Assembly: GCA_017347465.1 (NCBI GenBank)
Contig: AP021858.1
Span: 2,745,317 to 2,809,316 of the forward strand
Direction of reading: 5' to 3'
Source: Candidatus Nitrosymbiomonas proteolyticus
GTDB lineage: Bacteria > Armatimonadota > Fimbriimonadia > Fimbriimonadales > Fimbriimonadaceae
DNA: 64,000 bases
Of this stretch, positions 8,243 through 16,942 are shown in pieces. Both the position numbers and the translations under genes were made by a program. Every line of letters begins with the position of its first letter. The first letter of the stretch is position 1. The notes below the pieces were generated by a model. It saw only the letters and a list, made by a program, of their open reading frames with translations. It was not told where the DNA came from and ran no database searches.

Positions 8243-9904
8243 ATGAGACCGATTTTCGGATGGAGATTCGCCGGACGCCCCCTCCAAAGGCTGGCGTCGA
8301 TCGCCGCGATGGGGTTCCTCGTGGGCTCGGCCGCATGGCCGCAAGAAACCGAGCCAGAAGAAGAGCCTCCGCCCAAGCTGAGTAAGTTCGAGATGAAACT
8401 GGGCTACCGGTACTGGGCGCTCCGCGGTAACGAACACAAGTATCGCCAGTACGCGACTCCCGTCGAGGGACTCTATTTCGACCGAGTCGAATTCGCTCCG
8501 TTCTGGGGCGAATCTGGCGAGAACGGATCGTTCCTGTTTCGAGGGTCGATCGACGAAGACTACGTTGGGTCAACTCGCGTGACGCTCTTCAACGGGTCGT
8601 CGACCTTGGGAGCGAACTTCCAGTTTCATCGGTTCTTTGATGCGACGCCGACGGTGATCGAATCCAGCAGCCGAAACGTCCGCGAAGCGTACTTGCACCA
8701 AGAACTCGGCGCCAAAGTGGGGATCACCGCCTCTACTCGAACCGACTTTGAGCGCAAGAACTTTGAGGCGCCCCAGGATCCTTTGAACCAGCGTACGACG
8801 ACGAACGAAGTTGCCCTGAAAGGAGAGGTTCTTGGTGGGTTCGCAAGCGCTTCTTATACGCAATGGCGCTATTGGGATCGCCTCGAAGCGCTGCCTGATC
8901 TCGACGTGCGGCAATGGCAGGGCGCCTATACCCGGGACCTCTCGCCCAACCTCATCTTCGATGGCGCGGTCGGAAGGACTGAGATTCGGCAGCAGGGAGG
9001 CGCCCGGGCCGACGTGGAGAACTGGTCGGTGGCGGGGCAATGGAGCCTCGGCGATAACACCAGGTTGGGCTTTGGCTTTCGGAGGCAGACCCAAGACCTC
9101 CCTCAGGTTCAAAGTACGTTCGTCCGGGAGCGGAACGAAAGCTTCGCCCGGCTGGATGCTCGGATCGGCGCATGGAAGGCCTCAGCCGCCTACCGCAGGG
9201 TCGAATCCGAACGGGTTCGGGACGACCACTCGTTCGTAGACGTACCGATTTGGAACACGGTCGACGCGAGGATTTCAGGGCGCATTTGCGAGGGCTGGAG
9301 GCTGAGCCTCCGAGGGCAGAGGCAGTCCCTCCAAGGCCGCCCGGCAATGACCACCAGCGACCCCCGCTCCCTGTACTTCGACGACCGCATGCTGCTGCAA
9401 GCCAAGGTCGATGGCGGCTCGGAAACCCTCTTTGGCTACGCGGCTTGGACTCGGCGGGAAAACGAACTCGACGCACGCTCAGTGAACGTCCGGTCCGACC
9501 AGTTGTCCTTCGGGGCGACGTGGCTGTACGGCGATCGGCTTGAGGTGTTTGGCGAACACAACCTGGAGGTTCAGCGCGCCCGTAGCGAAGTAGCCGGACC
9601 CGACGATCTCGGATTGTTCTTTCCCGACAGCCGCGCAACGACGTTCGGCGTGAACTGGATTGTCGACGACCAAACGAATCTGTCGGCAAGCTACACCTTT
9701 CTCGCGACGGACAACGACAACCCGCTTTCCCTACGGGACGGTAACTACGTCGGGGACTACCTGTCCCTATCGCTACTCCGGCGAATGCCCAACGGCGACG
9801 AGTTCGGGCTCTCGTTCGCTCCGTGGCGATACAGTGACAAGATCGTCAGCCAAATGGCCTTTGACACCCTCGCCGTAGGACTGACCTATTCTCGGAAGTT
9901 TTAG
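8243..9904 (+). CDS. Outer-membrane beta-barrel protein, MtrB/PioB-like
   Basis: This encodes 553 residues. After a signal peptide (about 1-33) and an acidic, Pro-rich linker come many alternating aromatic/polar strands, and the protein ends in Phe (TYSRKF), the usual C-terminal signal for outer-membrane insertion. Position directly between two multihaem cytochrome genes points to the MtrB/PioB family, which form a barrel around the periplasmic cytochrome. It is shorter than Shewanella MtrB (about 700 residues), and no CXXC motif is seen near the mature N-terminus. Assignment rests on context and fold character rather than on a sequence motif. It lies 10 bases after the decahaem gene with a weak Shine-Dalgarno (AGGA). 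Confidence 0.72.
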   Translation: MRPIFGWRFAGRPLQRLASIAAMGFLVGSAAWPQETEPEEEPPPKLSKFEMKLGYRYWALRGNEHKYRQYATPVEGLYFDRVEFAPFWGESGENGSFLFRGSIDEDYVGSTRVTLFNGSSTLGANFQFHRFFDATPTVIESSSRNVREAYLHQELGAKVGITASTRTDFERKNFEAPQDPLNQRTTTNEVALKGEVLGGFASASYTQWRYWDRLEALPDLDVRQWQGAYTRDLSPNLIFDGAVGRTEIRQQGGARADVENWSVAGQWSLGDNTRLGFGFRRQTQDLPQVQSTFVRERNESFARLDARIGAWKASAAYRRVESERVRDDHSFVDVPIWNTVDARISGRICEGWRLSLRGQRQSLQGRPAMTTSDPRSLYFDDRMLLQAKVDGGSETLFGYAAWTRRENELDARSVNVRSDQLSFGATWLYGDRLEVFGEHNLEVQRARSEVAGPDDLGLFFPDSRATTFGVNWIVDDQTNLSASYTFLATDNDNPLSLRDGNYVGDYLSLSLLRRMPNGDEFGLSFAPWRYSDKIVSQMAFDTLAVGLTYSRKF

Positions 9905-9958
9905 ATGCACCCCAGATTTCGCAATTCAGGACATAGCAGTAGACAGTAGAGGACAACC

Positions 9959-11407
9959 ATGAAAGCAAGGCACTTTTTCGGAATCATTGCCGCGGCCCCG
10001 TTCCTAGCCAGCCTGTGGGCCCTGCAAAGTTGCGCTGGACAGGGCGGGCCATTGGGAGGAGGCATCGATCCCGGCCTCTCGGCAGCCTTCTTGGCGCTGC
10101 TCCCGGCGGCCCAGAAGGATGCCACCTACATCGGCGCAACCGGCTGCACCGACAACGGTTGCCACGGTGGGAGGGACGAAGAGGTCGTCTATCACCAGTG
10201 GATCGATACGAAGCACGCCGCCGTGGGCACAACGTGCGAGTCGTGCCATGGACCGGGCAGCGTCCATCGTGACGGCCCGGCCGAGGACAACATCCTGACG
10301 TTCCCCAAGATCACCTCGGCGGTCGTGTGCGCCCAGTGCCACGGGAAGGTTTATGATGAGTGGAGACTGTCGCAACACAGCAAGCTCATCACCAGTCCGA
10401 TCATGAGCGCCGTGCAGAACCCGAGCACGTATGCAAGGAACAGTCGGTGCGTGTCGTGCCACAGCGGGCTTTGGCGAACCCAGATCGACGAGGGAGGCGT
10501 TGACGTGCCCAGCATGTCCAACGCCGAAGTCCAGGTCATCGCCAACAACACGCTCAACGACGTCCCGCACACCGCCAGTTGCGTAACCTGCCACGACCCT
10601 CACTCCAACACGGATTACCTGTCGGACGATGGGAAGCAAGTTCAGCTAAGGCATTCGGTGTTTAACGCGGATACGACCGAAATCGGCCCCGGAACCTCCG
10701 CGGCGACGTTTACGCGGTTCAACCAGATCTGCGCGCAGTGCCACAACGGTAGGGGAGCAAATCCCGCCGATTCCGCGCTGACGACGGGAACCGCCAGACC
10801 CAATATGCACGACAGCAACCAGTTCAATATGCTGATGGGGATTGGCGGCGTCGAAGGGAGCGGGCCTGTGATCCGCAACACCGCTCACGCCAACATTCCC
10901 GGGCAGTGCTCCAAATGCCACATGCCCGATAGCCGACACTCGTTCACGGTGAGCTTCGATAAGGGATGCAACCCTTGCCACACCGCGGCCGATGCAGCGG
11001 CCCGAACCTCGGTGGTCAAACAAGAAATCGTGGACAAGCTCTACGCCCTGCGAAATCGAATGAACTCGTGGGCTTTGGCCACGTTCGGCGACGAAGATAT
11101 GTGGGAGTACACCGCCACCATCACAGGCGAAGGCAAGACTCCCCCGAACCAGACTCTAGTGCCGATTCAGGTCAAGCGATCGAGGCACAACTACTACTTC
11201 GTCCTTCGGGACAAGTGCTTTGGGCCGCATAACTTCCCCTATGCCGACCATCTCATCCGAATCGCCAATGAGAATATGGACGAGGTGTTCGCCGCTTCCG
11301 CCTCCATGCCGGGGCGGGATGCAGGGATGACCTATGAGCGTAAGATGGCAATCCTCCTATCCGACCTAGAGCGGACGAAACGGGCAGGCTGGAGCGAGAA
11401 CGAGTAG
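9959..11407 (+). CDS. Octahaem c-type cytochrome lipoprotein, MtrC/OmcB-position
   Basis: This encodes 482 residues. The signal peptide ends in a lipobox-like LQSC, so Cys25 is probably lipidated. One CX4CH site (Cys63) and seven CXXCH sites follow, with first Cys at about 93, 124, 164, 208, 258, 317 and 337, giving eight haems in the first 340 residues. The last 140 residues carry no haem and are unlike known modules. In porin-cytochrome complexes a third, lipid-anchored cytochrome caps the barrel outside the cell, and this gene holds that position. A GAGGA Shine-Dalgarno precedes the ATG, and a strong terminator follows the gene. Confidence 0.82.
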   Translation: MKARHFFGIIAAAPFLASLWALQSCAGQGGPLGGGIDPGLSAAFLALLPAAQKDATYIGATGCTDNGCHGGRDEEVVYHQWIDTKHAAVGTTCESCHGPGSVHRDGPAEDNILTFPKITSAVVCAQCHGKVYDEWRLSQHSKLITSPIMSAVQNPSTYARNSRCVSCHSGLWRTQIDEGGVDVPSMSNAEVQVIANNTLNDVPHTASCVTCHDPHSNTDYLSDDGKQVQLRHSVFNADTTEIGPGTSAATFTRFNQICAQCHNGRGANPADSALTTGTARPNMHDSNQFNMLMGIGGVEGSGPVIRNTAHANIPGQCSKCHMPDSRHSFTVSFDKGCNPCHTAADAAARTSVVKQEIVDKLYALRNRMNSWALATFGDEDMWEYTATITGEGKTPPNQTLVPIQVKRSRHNYYFVLRDKCFGPHNFPYADHLIRIANENMDEVFAASASMPGRDAGMTYERKMAILLSDLERTKRAGWSENE

Positions 11408-11433
11408 TCGCCCGTTCCGAGTCTGCCCAAGAT

Positions 11434-11462
11434 GAGCCCGGGAATCCCGGGCTCCCTTTTTT
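11434..11462 (+). terminator. Intrinsic terminator of the cytochrome operon
   Basis: A perfect 9-bp GC-rich stem (GAGCCCGGG with its complement) closes a 3-base loop and is followed by CC and six T residues. It ends the + strand cytochrome operon just before the convergent mgtE gene. Confidence 0.9.
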
Positions 11463-11477
11463 GAGGGGATCGCGGTC

Positions 11478-12869
11478 TTAGGCGAAGTGGAGGATCGAGC
11501 GAGCGATTTCGAAGTAGATGATCAAACCCGTCGCATCGACAAAGGTCGAAATGAACGGAGCGCTCATCACTGCGGGATCGATGCCCAGCCTCTTGGCCGC
11601 GATGGGCAAGACCGAGCCGACCAAAGCCGACCAGATCACGATTGCGATGAGGCTGAGACCGACGACCGTCGACACGGGAACGCCTTCGTGCCATCCGAAG
11701 ATCGCGCGGAGGAACCCGACCGCCCCGAGCACGGTGCCGATGAGGAGGGCCGTTCCGAGCTCCCGTTTGAGCACGGGAAGCGCATCTCGCATTCGGATTT
11801 CACCCACGGCCAAGGCGCGGGTGATCGTCGTCGTCACCTGCGAACCCGTATTGCCGCCCGCGCCGATCAGGAGGGGCACGAACACCATCAGCGTCGCGAC
11901 CGTGACGACCGCGCCCGTCGAAGGCTCCGCTTGCTCGGCCTTGCCGACGTAATGCCGTAGAACCGATCCGGTCAGCGTTTCCGCCACAAACAGAATCAAG
12001 AGCCAAGGCATCCTACGCTTGAAGAGTTGCCACGCGCTCAGCGACATATAAGCTTCGACATCGCCGGTTACCGCGCCGAGCTTCAAGACGTCTTCGGTTT
12101 CCGCCTCGCGGAGAACCGCTTGAGCGTCGTCGCCCGTGAATATCCCGAGCATCCGCCCCTCGATGTCGAGCACAGGCAGAGCATAGAATCCGTATCTCGC
12201 CATCGTTCGAGCAGCGTCCTCCGCAGAATCGAAGGCGCGACAACTCACGACGTCCGTTCGCATCAAATCAGAGGCTTTGCTGTCCTTCGAGGCCCGCAGA
12301 GCCTTCACCAAGCTAAACACCCCTGCCAACTTGCCGTCCTCGCTGAGAACGTACACGTCGTTGACGGTTTCGTACTGCTCCTCCGCCGACTTCTTCACGT
12401 CGTCGAGCAACTGCTTGACGGAGGTCTCGGGCGTCACCTTGAGGAAGCGCTCGGTCATCAGGCGCCCGACGGAGTCTTCAGGGTAGGACATCAGACGCCG
12501 AATCTCTTGGGCGTCTTCGCGGGGGATCCGTTCGAGCAACGCTTCCCAACGCTCTGGGTCCAGTTCCTCTTCGAGATCGAGGGCGTCGTCCATCGGCAAG
12601 ACGTCAAGGTACAGAGCCACTAGGTCGTCGGGAAGCTCTTTGACGAGGGCACGAGAGACGTCCGTCGGCGCTTCGGTCAGCACTTGGGCCGCGTGCTCGG
12701 GGCTCATTTGGGTGAGCAGCCGCAAAGCCTGCTCTTCTTCGAGCCGCGTGAACACCTCTGCAAGGTCCTCGGGCCGAACGGCATCGAGACGCTCGCGCAC
12801 CCTCTCCGTGGAGCCTTCGTCCAGGAGTTGCCGGGCTTCATCGAGCAGGTCGATCGCTTCTTCGGGCAT
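11478..12869 (-). CDS. mgtE: Magnesium transporter MgtE
   Basis: This encodes 463 residues, the normal length. An N-terminal helical superhelix (about 1-130) with DLAEVFTRLEEE-type repeats is followed by a tandem CBS pair (about 135-260) that senses cytoplasmic Mg2+ and gates the channel. The C-terminal membrane domain has five helices and the conserved pore region (GGNTGSQ). The protein imports Mg2+ across the inner membrane as a dimer. The frame is open far upstream of the family's start; the ATG chosen is preceded by GGAAGTG at good spacing. No M-box riboswitch was recognised upstream. Confidence 0.93.
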   Translation of the reverse strand: MPEEAIDLLDEARQLLDEGSTERVRERLDAVRPEDLAEVFTRLEEEQALRLLTQMSPEHAAQVLTEAPTDVSRALVKELPDDLVALYLDVLPMDDALDLEEELDPERWEALLERIPREDAQEIRRLMSYPEDSVGRLMTERFLKVTPETSVKQLLDDVKKSAEEQYETVNDVYVLSEDGKLAGVFSLVKALRASKDSKASDLMRTDVVSCRAFDSAEDAARTMARYGFYALPVLDIEGRMLGIFTGDDAQAVLREAETEDVLKLGAVTGDVEAYMSLSAWQLFKRRMPWLLILFVAETLTGSVLRHYVGKAEQAEPSTGAVVTVATLMVFVPLLIGAGGNTGSQVTTTITRALAVGEIRMRDALPVLKRELGTALLIGTVLGAVGFLRAIFGWHEGVPVSTVVGLSLIAIVIWSALVGSVLPIAAKRLGIDPAVMSAPFISTFVDATGLIIYFEIARSILHFA

Positions 12870-12998
12870 GAGGTCACTTCCTTGAGTCTTGCGCGCTCCC
12901 TTCGAACCACGAGCATCGACGGGATGGGCGCGAGACGGGCCGCGCCAGCGTTCGTTCGAGTGTATCGCTCCGACGACGCCCTGCGTCAACAACTTGGA

Positions 12999-13004
12999 TA
13001 CAAT
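12999..13004 (+). promoter_or_regulatory. Candidate -10 box (TACAAT) upstream of tilS
   Basis: TACAAT lies 41 bases before the tilS ATG. A perfect 10-base palindrome, GGAGTACTCC (13018-13027), lies just downstream of the predicted start point and could be a regulator site. No clear -35 was seen. Confidence 0.35.
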
Positions 13005-13045
13005 GACTACGGTCCGAGGAGTACTCCCCTCGAAGCTAGGAACCG

Positions 13046-14491
13046 ATGAGCCAACTAAGCGCCGCGAACGAAATGGCGGAATCGCTAAGGCGCTATCTCG
13101 AAGATTCTCAATTGATCCCCAAGGATTCGAAGGTGCTTGTGGGCGTGAGCGGTGGCGCGGACTCGACCTGCCTCTTGCACTTGCTGCATGCCTTGGGATA
13201 TGAGGTGGTTGCCGCGCATTTGCATCACGGACAGCGTGCCGAAGGCGCGGACGAGCAACGGAGAGTCCGACAGTTCTGCGAGTCGCTCGGAGTCGCCGTG
13301 GCCGAAGGATATGCCGATGTGCCTGCCATTGCCAAGCTGCATGGAATCGGGGTCGAAGAGGCCGGAAGGCGGGCGAGGTACGAGTTCTTCGAGCAGGCGG
13401 CGAACCGATTAGGATGCGAGTTGATCGCGACCGCGCACACGAGGTCCGATACCGCCGAAACCGTGCTTTTTCACCTCGCTCGAGGCTCAGGTCTATCGGG
13501 CGTGACTGGGATTCCCGAGCGAAGGGGGACGATTGTTCGCCCTCTCTTGAGATTCTCGCGGCAGCAGACGATCGCGTATTGCCAAGAGCTTGGATTCGAG
13601 ATCGCCGAGGACCCCTCAAATAAAGACCTCTCGCTCTCCAGAGCCCGAATCCGACACCGGGTCCTGCCCGAACTCGAGAAGGCCCATCCCGGCGCAGAGG
13701 CATCGATTGCTCGGTTTGCGGAATCGGCGCGAGTCGATCTGGAGTTCCTCGATAGCGTTGCCGCCGCGGCACTCGACCATTGCGCTCACGACCCCAACGG
13801 CCCGCTCAGCTTCTTGACGGAGGACTGTGAGATCGTCCTGGCCCGAAGCCGACTGCTCCACCTCCACGAATCGACGCTACGGAGGGGAACGCGAATGGCG
13901 GTTCAAGCTCTGGGTGGGGATCTCGATCAGCCGCTCGTGTCCCAACTGCTCCAAGCGATCCGCACCCAGCCGAAGGCCTCGTTCACTTCGCTCGGCGGCG
14001 ACGTGGTGGTCGAATGCGAGGGGGACTGGGTCCACTTCCAGAAGGCCCGCATCGACACCTTCGACCGACAACCGATCGAAGCTCCAGGCGAAACGGAGTC
14101 GCCCCTTTGGAACTGGAGGATGGAGATTCGGGAGGAGGCTGCCCCCGAAACTCAACCCCGCGACAGCCTGACGTGCTGGCTTGACCCCTCCAAGGTTTCC
14201 AACGGCCTTTACGCTCGAACCCTTCTCCCCGGAGAGCGAGGCCAGCCCCTGGGATTCGAGGGAAGCCGCAAACTGACCGATCTTATAGCGGAGGCGAAAC
14301 TCACGCGAGCTGCGAGAAAGCGGATTCCTGTGATTTGTGATATGATCGGCCCTGTTTGGATTCCCGGCGTATGCCTGATGGATCGCGCAGCCGCGCGCGA
14401 GCGTATTGAACGAAGTTGGCGTACTTTCTTCGGTCCGTACGGGTCCAACAATCGTCGCACAGCCGAAACTACTCGGTCCACAGAAACGTAG
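13046..14491 (+). CDS. tilS: tRNA(Ile)-lysidine synthase TilS
   Basis: This encodes 481 residues. It carries the PP-loop SGGADS at residues 35-40, which binds ATP, followed by the HLHHG motif typical of TilS, the HTRSDTAET segment and a C-terminal domain. The enzyme attaches lysine to C34 of the AUA-reading tRNA(Ile) so that it decodes AUA rather than AUG, and is usually essential. The ATG is preceded by TAGGAA. An internal ATG at codon 10 is possible. ftsH follows, as in many bacteria where tilS and ftsH are neighbours; hpt is absent here. Confidence 0.93.
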   Translation: MSQLSAANEMAESLRRYLEDSQLIPKDSKVLVGVSGGADSTCLLHLLHALGYEVVAAHLHHGQRAEGADEQRRVRQFCESLGVAVAEGYADVPAIAKLHGIGVEEAGRRARYEFFEQAANRLGCELIATAHTRSDTAETVLFHLARGSGLSGVTGIPERRGTIVRPLLRFSRQQTIAYCQELGFEIAEDPSNKDLSLSRARIRHRVLPELEKAHPGAEASIARFAESARVDLEFLDSVAAAALDHCAHDPNGPLSFLTEDCEIVLARSRLLHLHESTLRRGTRMAVQALGGDLDQPLVSQLLQAIRTQPKASFTSLGGDVVVECEGDWVHFQKARIDTFDRQPIEAPGETESPLWNWRMEIREEAAPETQPRDSLTCWLDPSKVSNGLYARTLLPGERGQPLGFEGSRKLTDLIAEAKLTRAARKRIPVICDMIGPVWIPGVCLMDRAAARERIERSWRTFFGPYGSNNRRTAETTRSTET

Positions 14492-14524
14492 GCTTACACA
14501 GACACGCGAAGAGTCGGTGACAGT

Positions 14525-16474
14525 TTGAGCAAACCAGCAAAGTCGTTTTTCCTAATCGTCCTTTCCTTCATTGCCGCCGTAGCGATCTGGAACCAGTTCG
14601 GGGGATCGGGCACGCTTGTGGGCGGCTCGACGGTGAAGCGAATCACGATCTCCGAGATGCTGAAGCTCTCGGAGGAGAAGCAAATCGAGTCTTCCGAATG
14701 GCAGGGCAGTACGGTCCGAGCCAAGTCTGCCGACGGCCAACTCTTCGAGACGACGGCGCCTGAGGGCCAACTGGCGTCGAAGCTTTTTGACTCTCTCTCG
14801 CAAAACGCCAAGCTCGACTACCAAGGCCCCCCGCCCAGTTCGATCGTCCTGAGCGTTTTGTCGGTCCTGGCGCTTCCGCTGCTGATTCTGGCGATGATCT
14901 ACTTCTTGGTCATCCGCCCGATGCACTCTGGCGGCAACCAGGCCCTTAGCTTTGGCAAGAGCCGGGCTCGCCGGGTGGGAGAAACGACTCCCAAGATCAC
15001 GTTTGACGACGTTGCCGGCATCGACGAGGCCCGTCAGGAGCTCTACGAGATCGTCGATTTCCTGAAGAACACCAAGAAGTACAGCGCGCTCGGAGCGCGA
15101 ATCCCCAAGGGCATCCTCCTTACCGGCCCTCCTGGAGTCGGCAAGACCCACCTAGCCCGCGCCATTGCCGGTGAGGCCGGGGTTCCGTTTTTTCACATCA
15201 GCGGGTCGGACTTCGTGGAGATGTTCGTGGGTGTGGGCGCCGCTCGCGTGCGCGACCTTTTCGAGACCGCCAAAGCGCACCGTCCCAGCCTCGTCTTCAT
15301 GGATGAAATCGACGCGGTTGGCAGGCAGAGGGGCGCTGGGCTCGGTGGCGGCCACGACGAGCGCGAACAAACCTTGAACCAACTGCTCGTCGAAATGGAC
15401 GGATTCGACCCTAACAGCGGAGTCATCCTGATCGCGGCCACGAACCGCCCCGACGTTCTCGACCCTGCGCTCTTGCGGCCCGGACGATTCGACCGTCAAC
15501 TCGTTGTCGATCCTCCCGACGCGGCCGGGCGCGAGGCGATTCTCAAGGTTCACATTCGCGGCAAACCCCTCGAATCCGATGTCGATCTGAGTTCGCTGGC
15601 CAAACGAACGCCCGGATTCACGGGGGCTGATCTCGCCAACATGCTGAACGAGGGAGCCCTACTCGCTGCCCGCAAGAATCGGTCGAAAATCGCTCAAGAC
15701 GACCTCGAAGAAGCGCTGGACCGCGTGATTGCGGGACCGCAACGCAAGAGCAAGATCATCAGCGACAAAGAGCGTAAGGTGATCGCTTACCACGAGGCGG
15801 GACACGCGATCGTCGGTGAACTGCTGGAGAATTGCGACCCCGTTCACAAGGTCACCATTCTTCCTCGCGGGCTGTCTTTAGGCTCCACCTGGTCGTTACC
15901 TGAAACGGACAAGTACCTCGTGACGAAGGAGGAACTCGTTGACGACATCACCGCACTTCTCGGAGGCCGCGTTGCCGAGGATCTCACCTTCAACCAGGTG
16001 ACGACCGGGGCGAGTAGCGATTTGCAGCGCGTGACCCAAATCGCGCGGGCGATGGTTTGCCAATACGGCATGAGCGAGAAGCTGGGGACTCTGGCCATCG
16101 GACGGCGCAGCCACAACCCGTTCCTCGGACGCGATTATGCGATGGATGAGCGGAACTACTCGGAAGACGTGGCGCGAATGATCGACGAAGAGGTTCGCGA
16201 CATCGTCGAGACCTGCCGCAGCCGAGCCGAGGACATTCTTCGGACTCACCGCGAGCAACTCGACGCCGTCGTCGAATCGTTGCTGGTTCACGAAACGCTC
16301 GACCGTGAGGATTTCCTTGCCGTCATGCGGGGCGAGGAGATCACCGCGAGCAAGCCGCCTCAAGGCGAGTTGCCTCTGAAGGAATCGGAGGAACCTGATG
16401 CGGCGGGCGATGCGTCCAAATCCAAGACGGCGATCACTCCACCGCGTCTTGAACCGGGAGCGGCGTCGGGATAA
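14525..16474 (+). CDS. ftsH: ATP-dependent zinc metalloprotease FtsH
   Basis: This encodes 649 residues from a TTG start. There are two membrane helices (about 7-24 and 115-135) around a periplasmic domain, then an AAA+ module with Walker A GPPGVGKT (201-208), Walker B VFMDEID and the second region of homology ending in PGRFDRQ. The zinc protease domain has HEAGH from His423. FtsH degrades membrane and short-lived cytoplasmic proteins as a hexamer. The C-terminal 40 residues are a variable acidic/Pro tail. It follows tilS after 33 bases. No ATG lies near the first membrane helix, which supports the TTG. Confidence 0.96.
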   Translation: MSKPAKSFFLIVLSFIAAVAIWNQFGGSGTLVGGSTVKRITISEMLKLSEEKQIESSEWQGSTVRAKSADGQLFETTAPEGQLASKLFDSLSQNAKLDYQGPPPSSIVLSVLSVLALPLLILAMIYFLVIRPMHSGGNQALSFGKSRARRVGETTPKITFDDVAGIDEARQELYEIVDFLKNTKKYSALGARIPKGILLTGPPGVGKTHLARAIAGEAGVPFFHISGSDFVEMFVGVGAARVRDLFETAKAHRPSLVFMDEIDAVGRQRGAGLGGGHDEREQTLNQLLVEMDGFDPNSGVILIAATNRPDVLDPALLRPGRFDRQLVVDPPDAAGREAILKVHIRGKPLESDVDLSSLAKRTPGFTGADLANMLNEGALLAARKNRSKIAQDDLEEALDRVIAGPQRKSKIISDKERKVIAYHEAGHAIVGELLENCDPVHKVTILPRGLSLGSTWSLPETDKYLVTKEELVDDITALLGGRVAEDLTFNQVTTGASSDLQRVTQIARAMVCQYGMSEKLGTLAIGRRSHNPFLGRDYAMDERNYSEDVARMIDEEVRDIVETCRSRAEDILRTHREQLDAVVESLLVHETLDREDFLAVMRGEEITASKPPQGELPLKESEEPDAAGDASKSKTAITPPRLEPGAASG

Positions 16475-16480
16475 AGGGGA

Positions 16481-16486
16481 TATAAT
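16481..16486 (+). promoter_or_regulatory. Candidate -10 box (TATAAT) for the TPR gene
   Basis: A perfect TATAAT lies 54 bases before the ATG of the TPR gene. A -35 at normal spacing is not clear. It starts just after the ftsH stop. Confidence 0.45.
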
Positions 16487-16540
16487 GGGCTACGATAGTC
16501 CTACCCTCCGGCAACGGGGCGAGGAGTTGAGTGCAAGGGA

Positions 16541-16900
16541 ATGGCTCTGAGCATGGACATCCAGGCAACCTACCAACAGGGCTTCGAGCTCCGGTGCGAT
16601 GGCCGTTATGCCGAAGCCAAGGTGGAGCTTGCCAAGGTCCTCCAGGCCGACCCGACCCACGCCGACGCCCGATGGCAAATGGGGCTGATCCAAGGCTTTG
16701 AAGGCGATTTCGACGGCTCCATGTCCACGCTCGCGGAAGTCGTCGCAGCCAACCCGAACCACCTGTCCGCGCGATACGATCTCGCCATGACGCAGATGAT
16801 GCTCGGAATGACCGACGAGGCCGTTTCGAACTTCCGTGAGATTCTCAAGCAGAATCCGGAGCACGAGAAGGCGCTGCAACAGATCGCGTACTTCCAATAA
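16541..16900 (+). CDS. TPR-repeat protein
   Basis: This encodes 119 residues made almost wholly of about three tetratricopeptide repeats, with the W-LG-Y-A-F-A-P pattern visible (YAEAKVELAKVLQADPTHAD and two similar units). TPR proteins act as binding scaffolds. There is no signal peptide or membrane helix, so it is likely cytoplasmic. AAGGGA lies just before the ATG; a second ATG four codons later has better spacing and may be the true start. Its partner is unknown. Confidence 0.75.
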   Translation: MALSMDIQATYQQGFELRCDGRYAEAKVELAKVLQADPTHADARWQMGLIQGFEGDFDGSMSTLAEVVAANPNHLSARYDLAMTQMMLGMTDEAVSNFREILKQNPEHEKALQQIAYFQ

Positions 16901-16930
16901 TCCCAGGCGCAATCCCCCCTCGCTTGCGGC

Positions 16931-16936
16931 TATCCT
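16931..16936 (+). promoter_or_regulatory. Candidate leaderless -10 box (TATCCT)
   Basis: TATCCT is followed by 6 bases and the ATG at 16943. No Shine-Dalgarno sequence is present, which fits a leaderless transcript. Confidence 0.4.
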
Positions 16937-16942
16937 AATGGA

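Noticed and set aside
12870..13045. M-box Mg2+ riboswitch upstream of mgtE
   Set aside because: No conserved stem pattern was recognised in the 176 bases shared with tilS.
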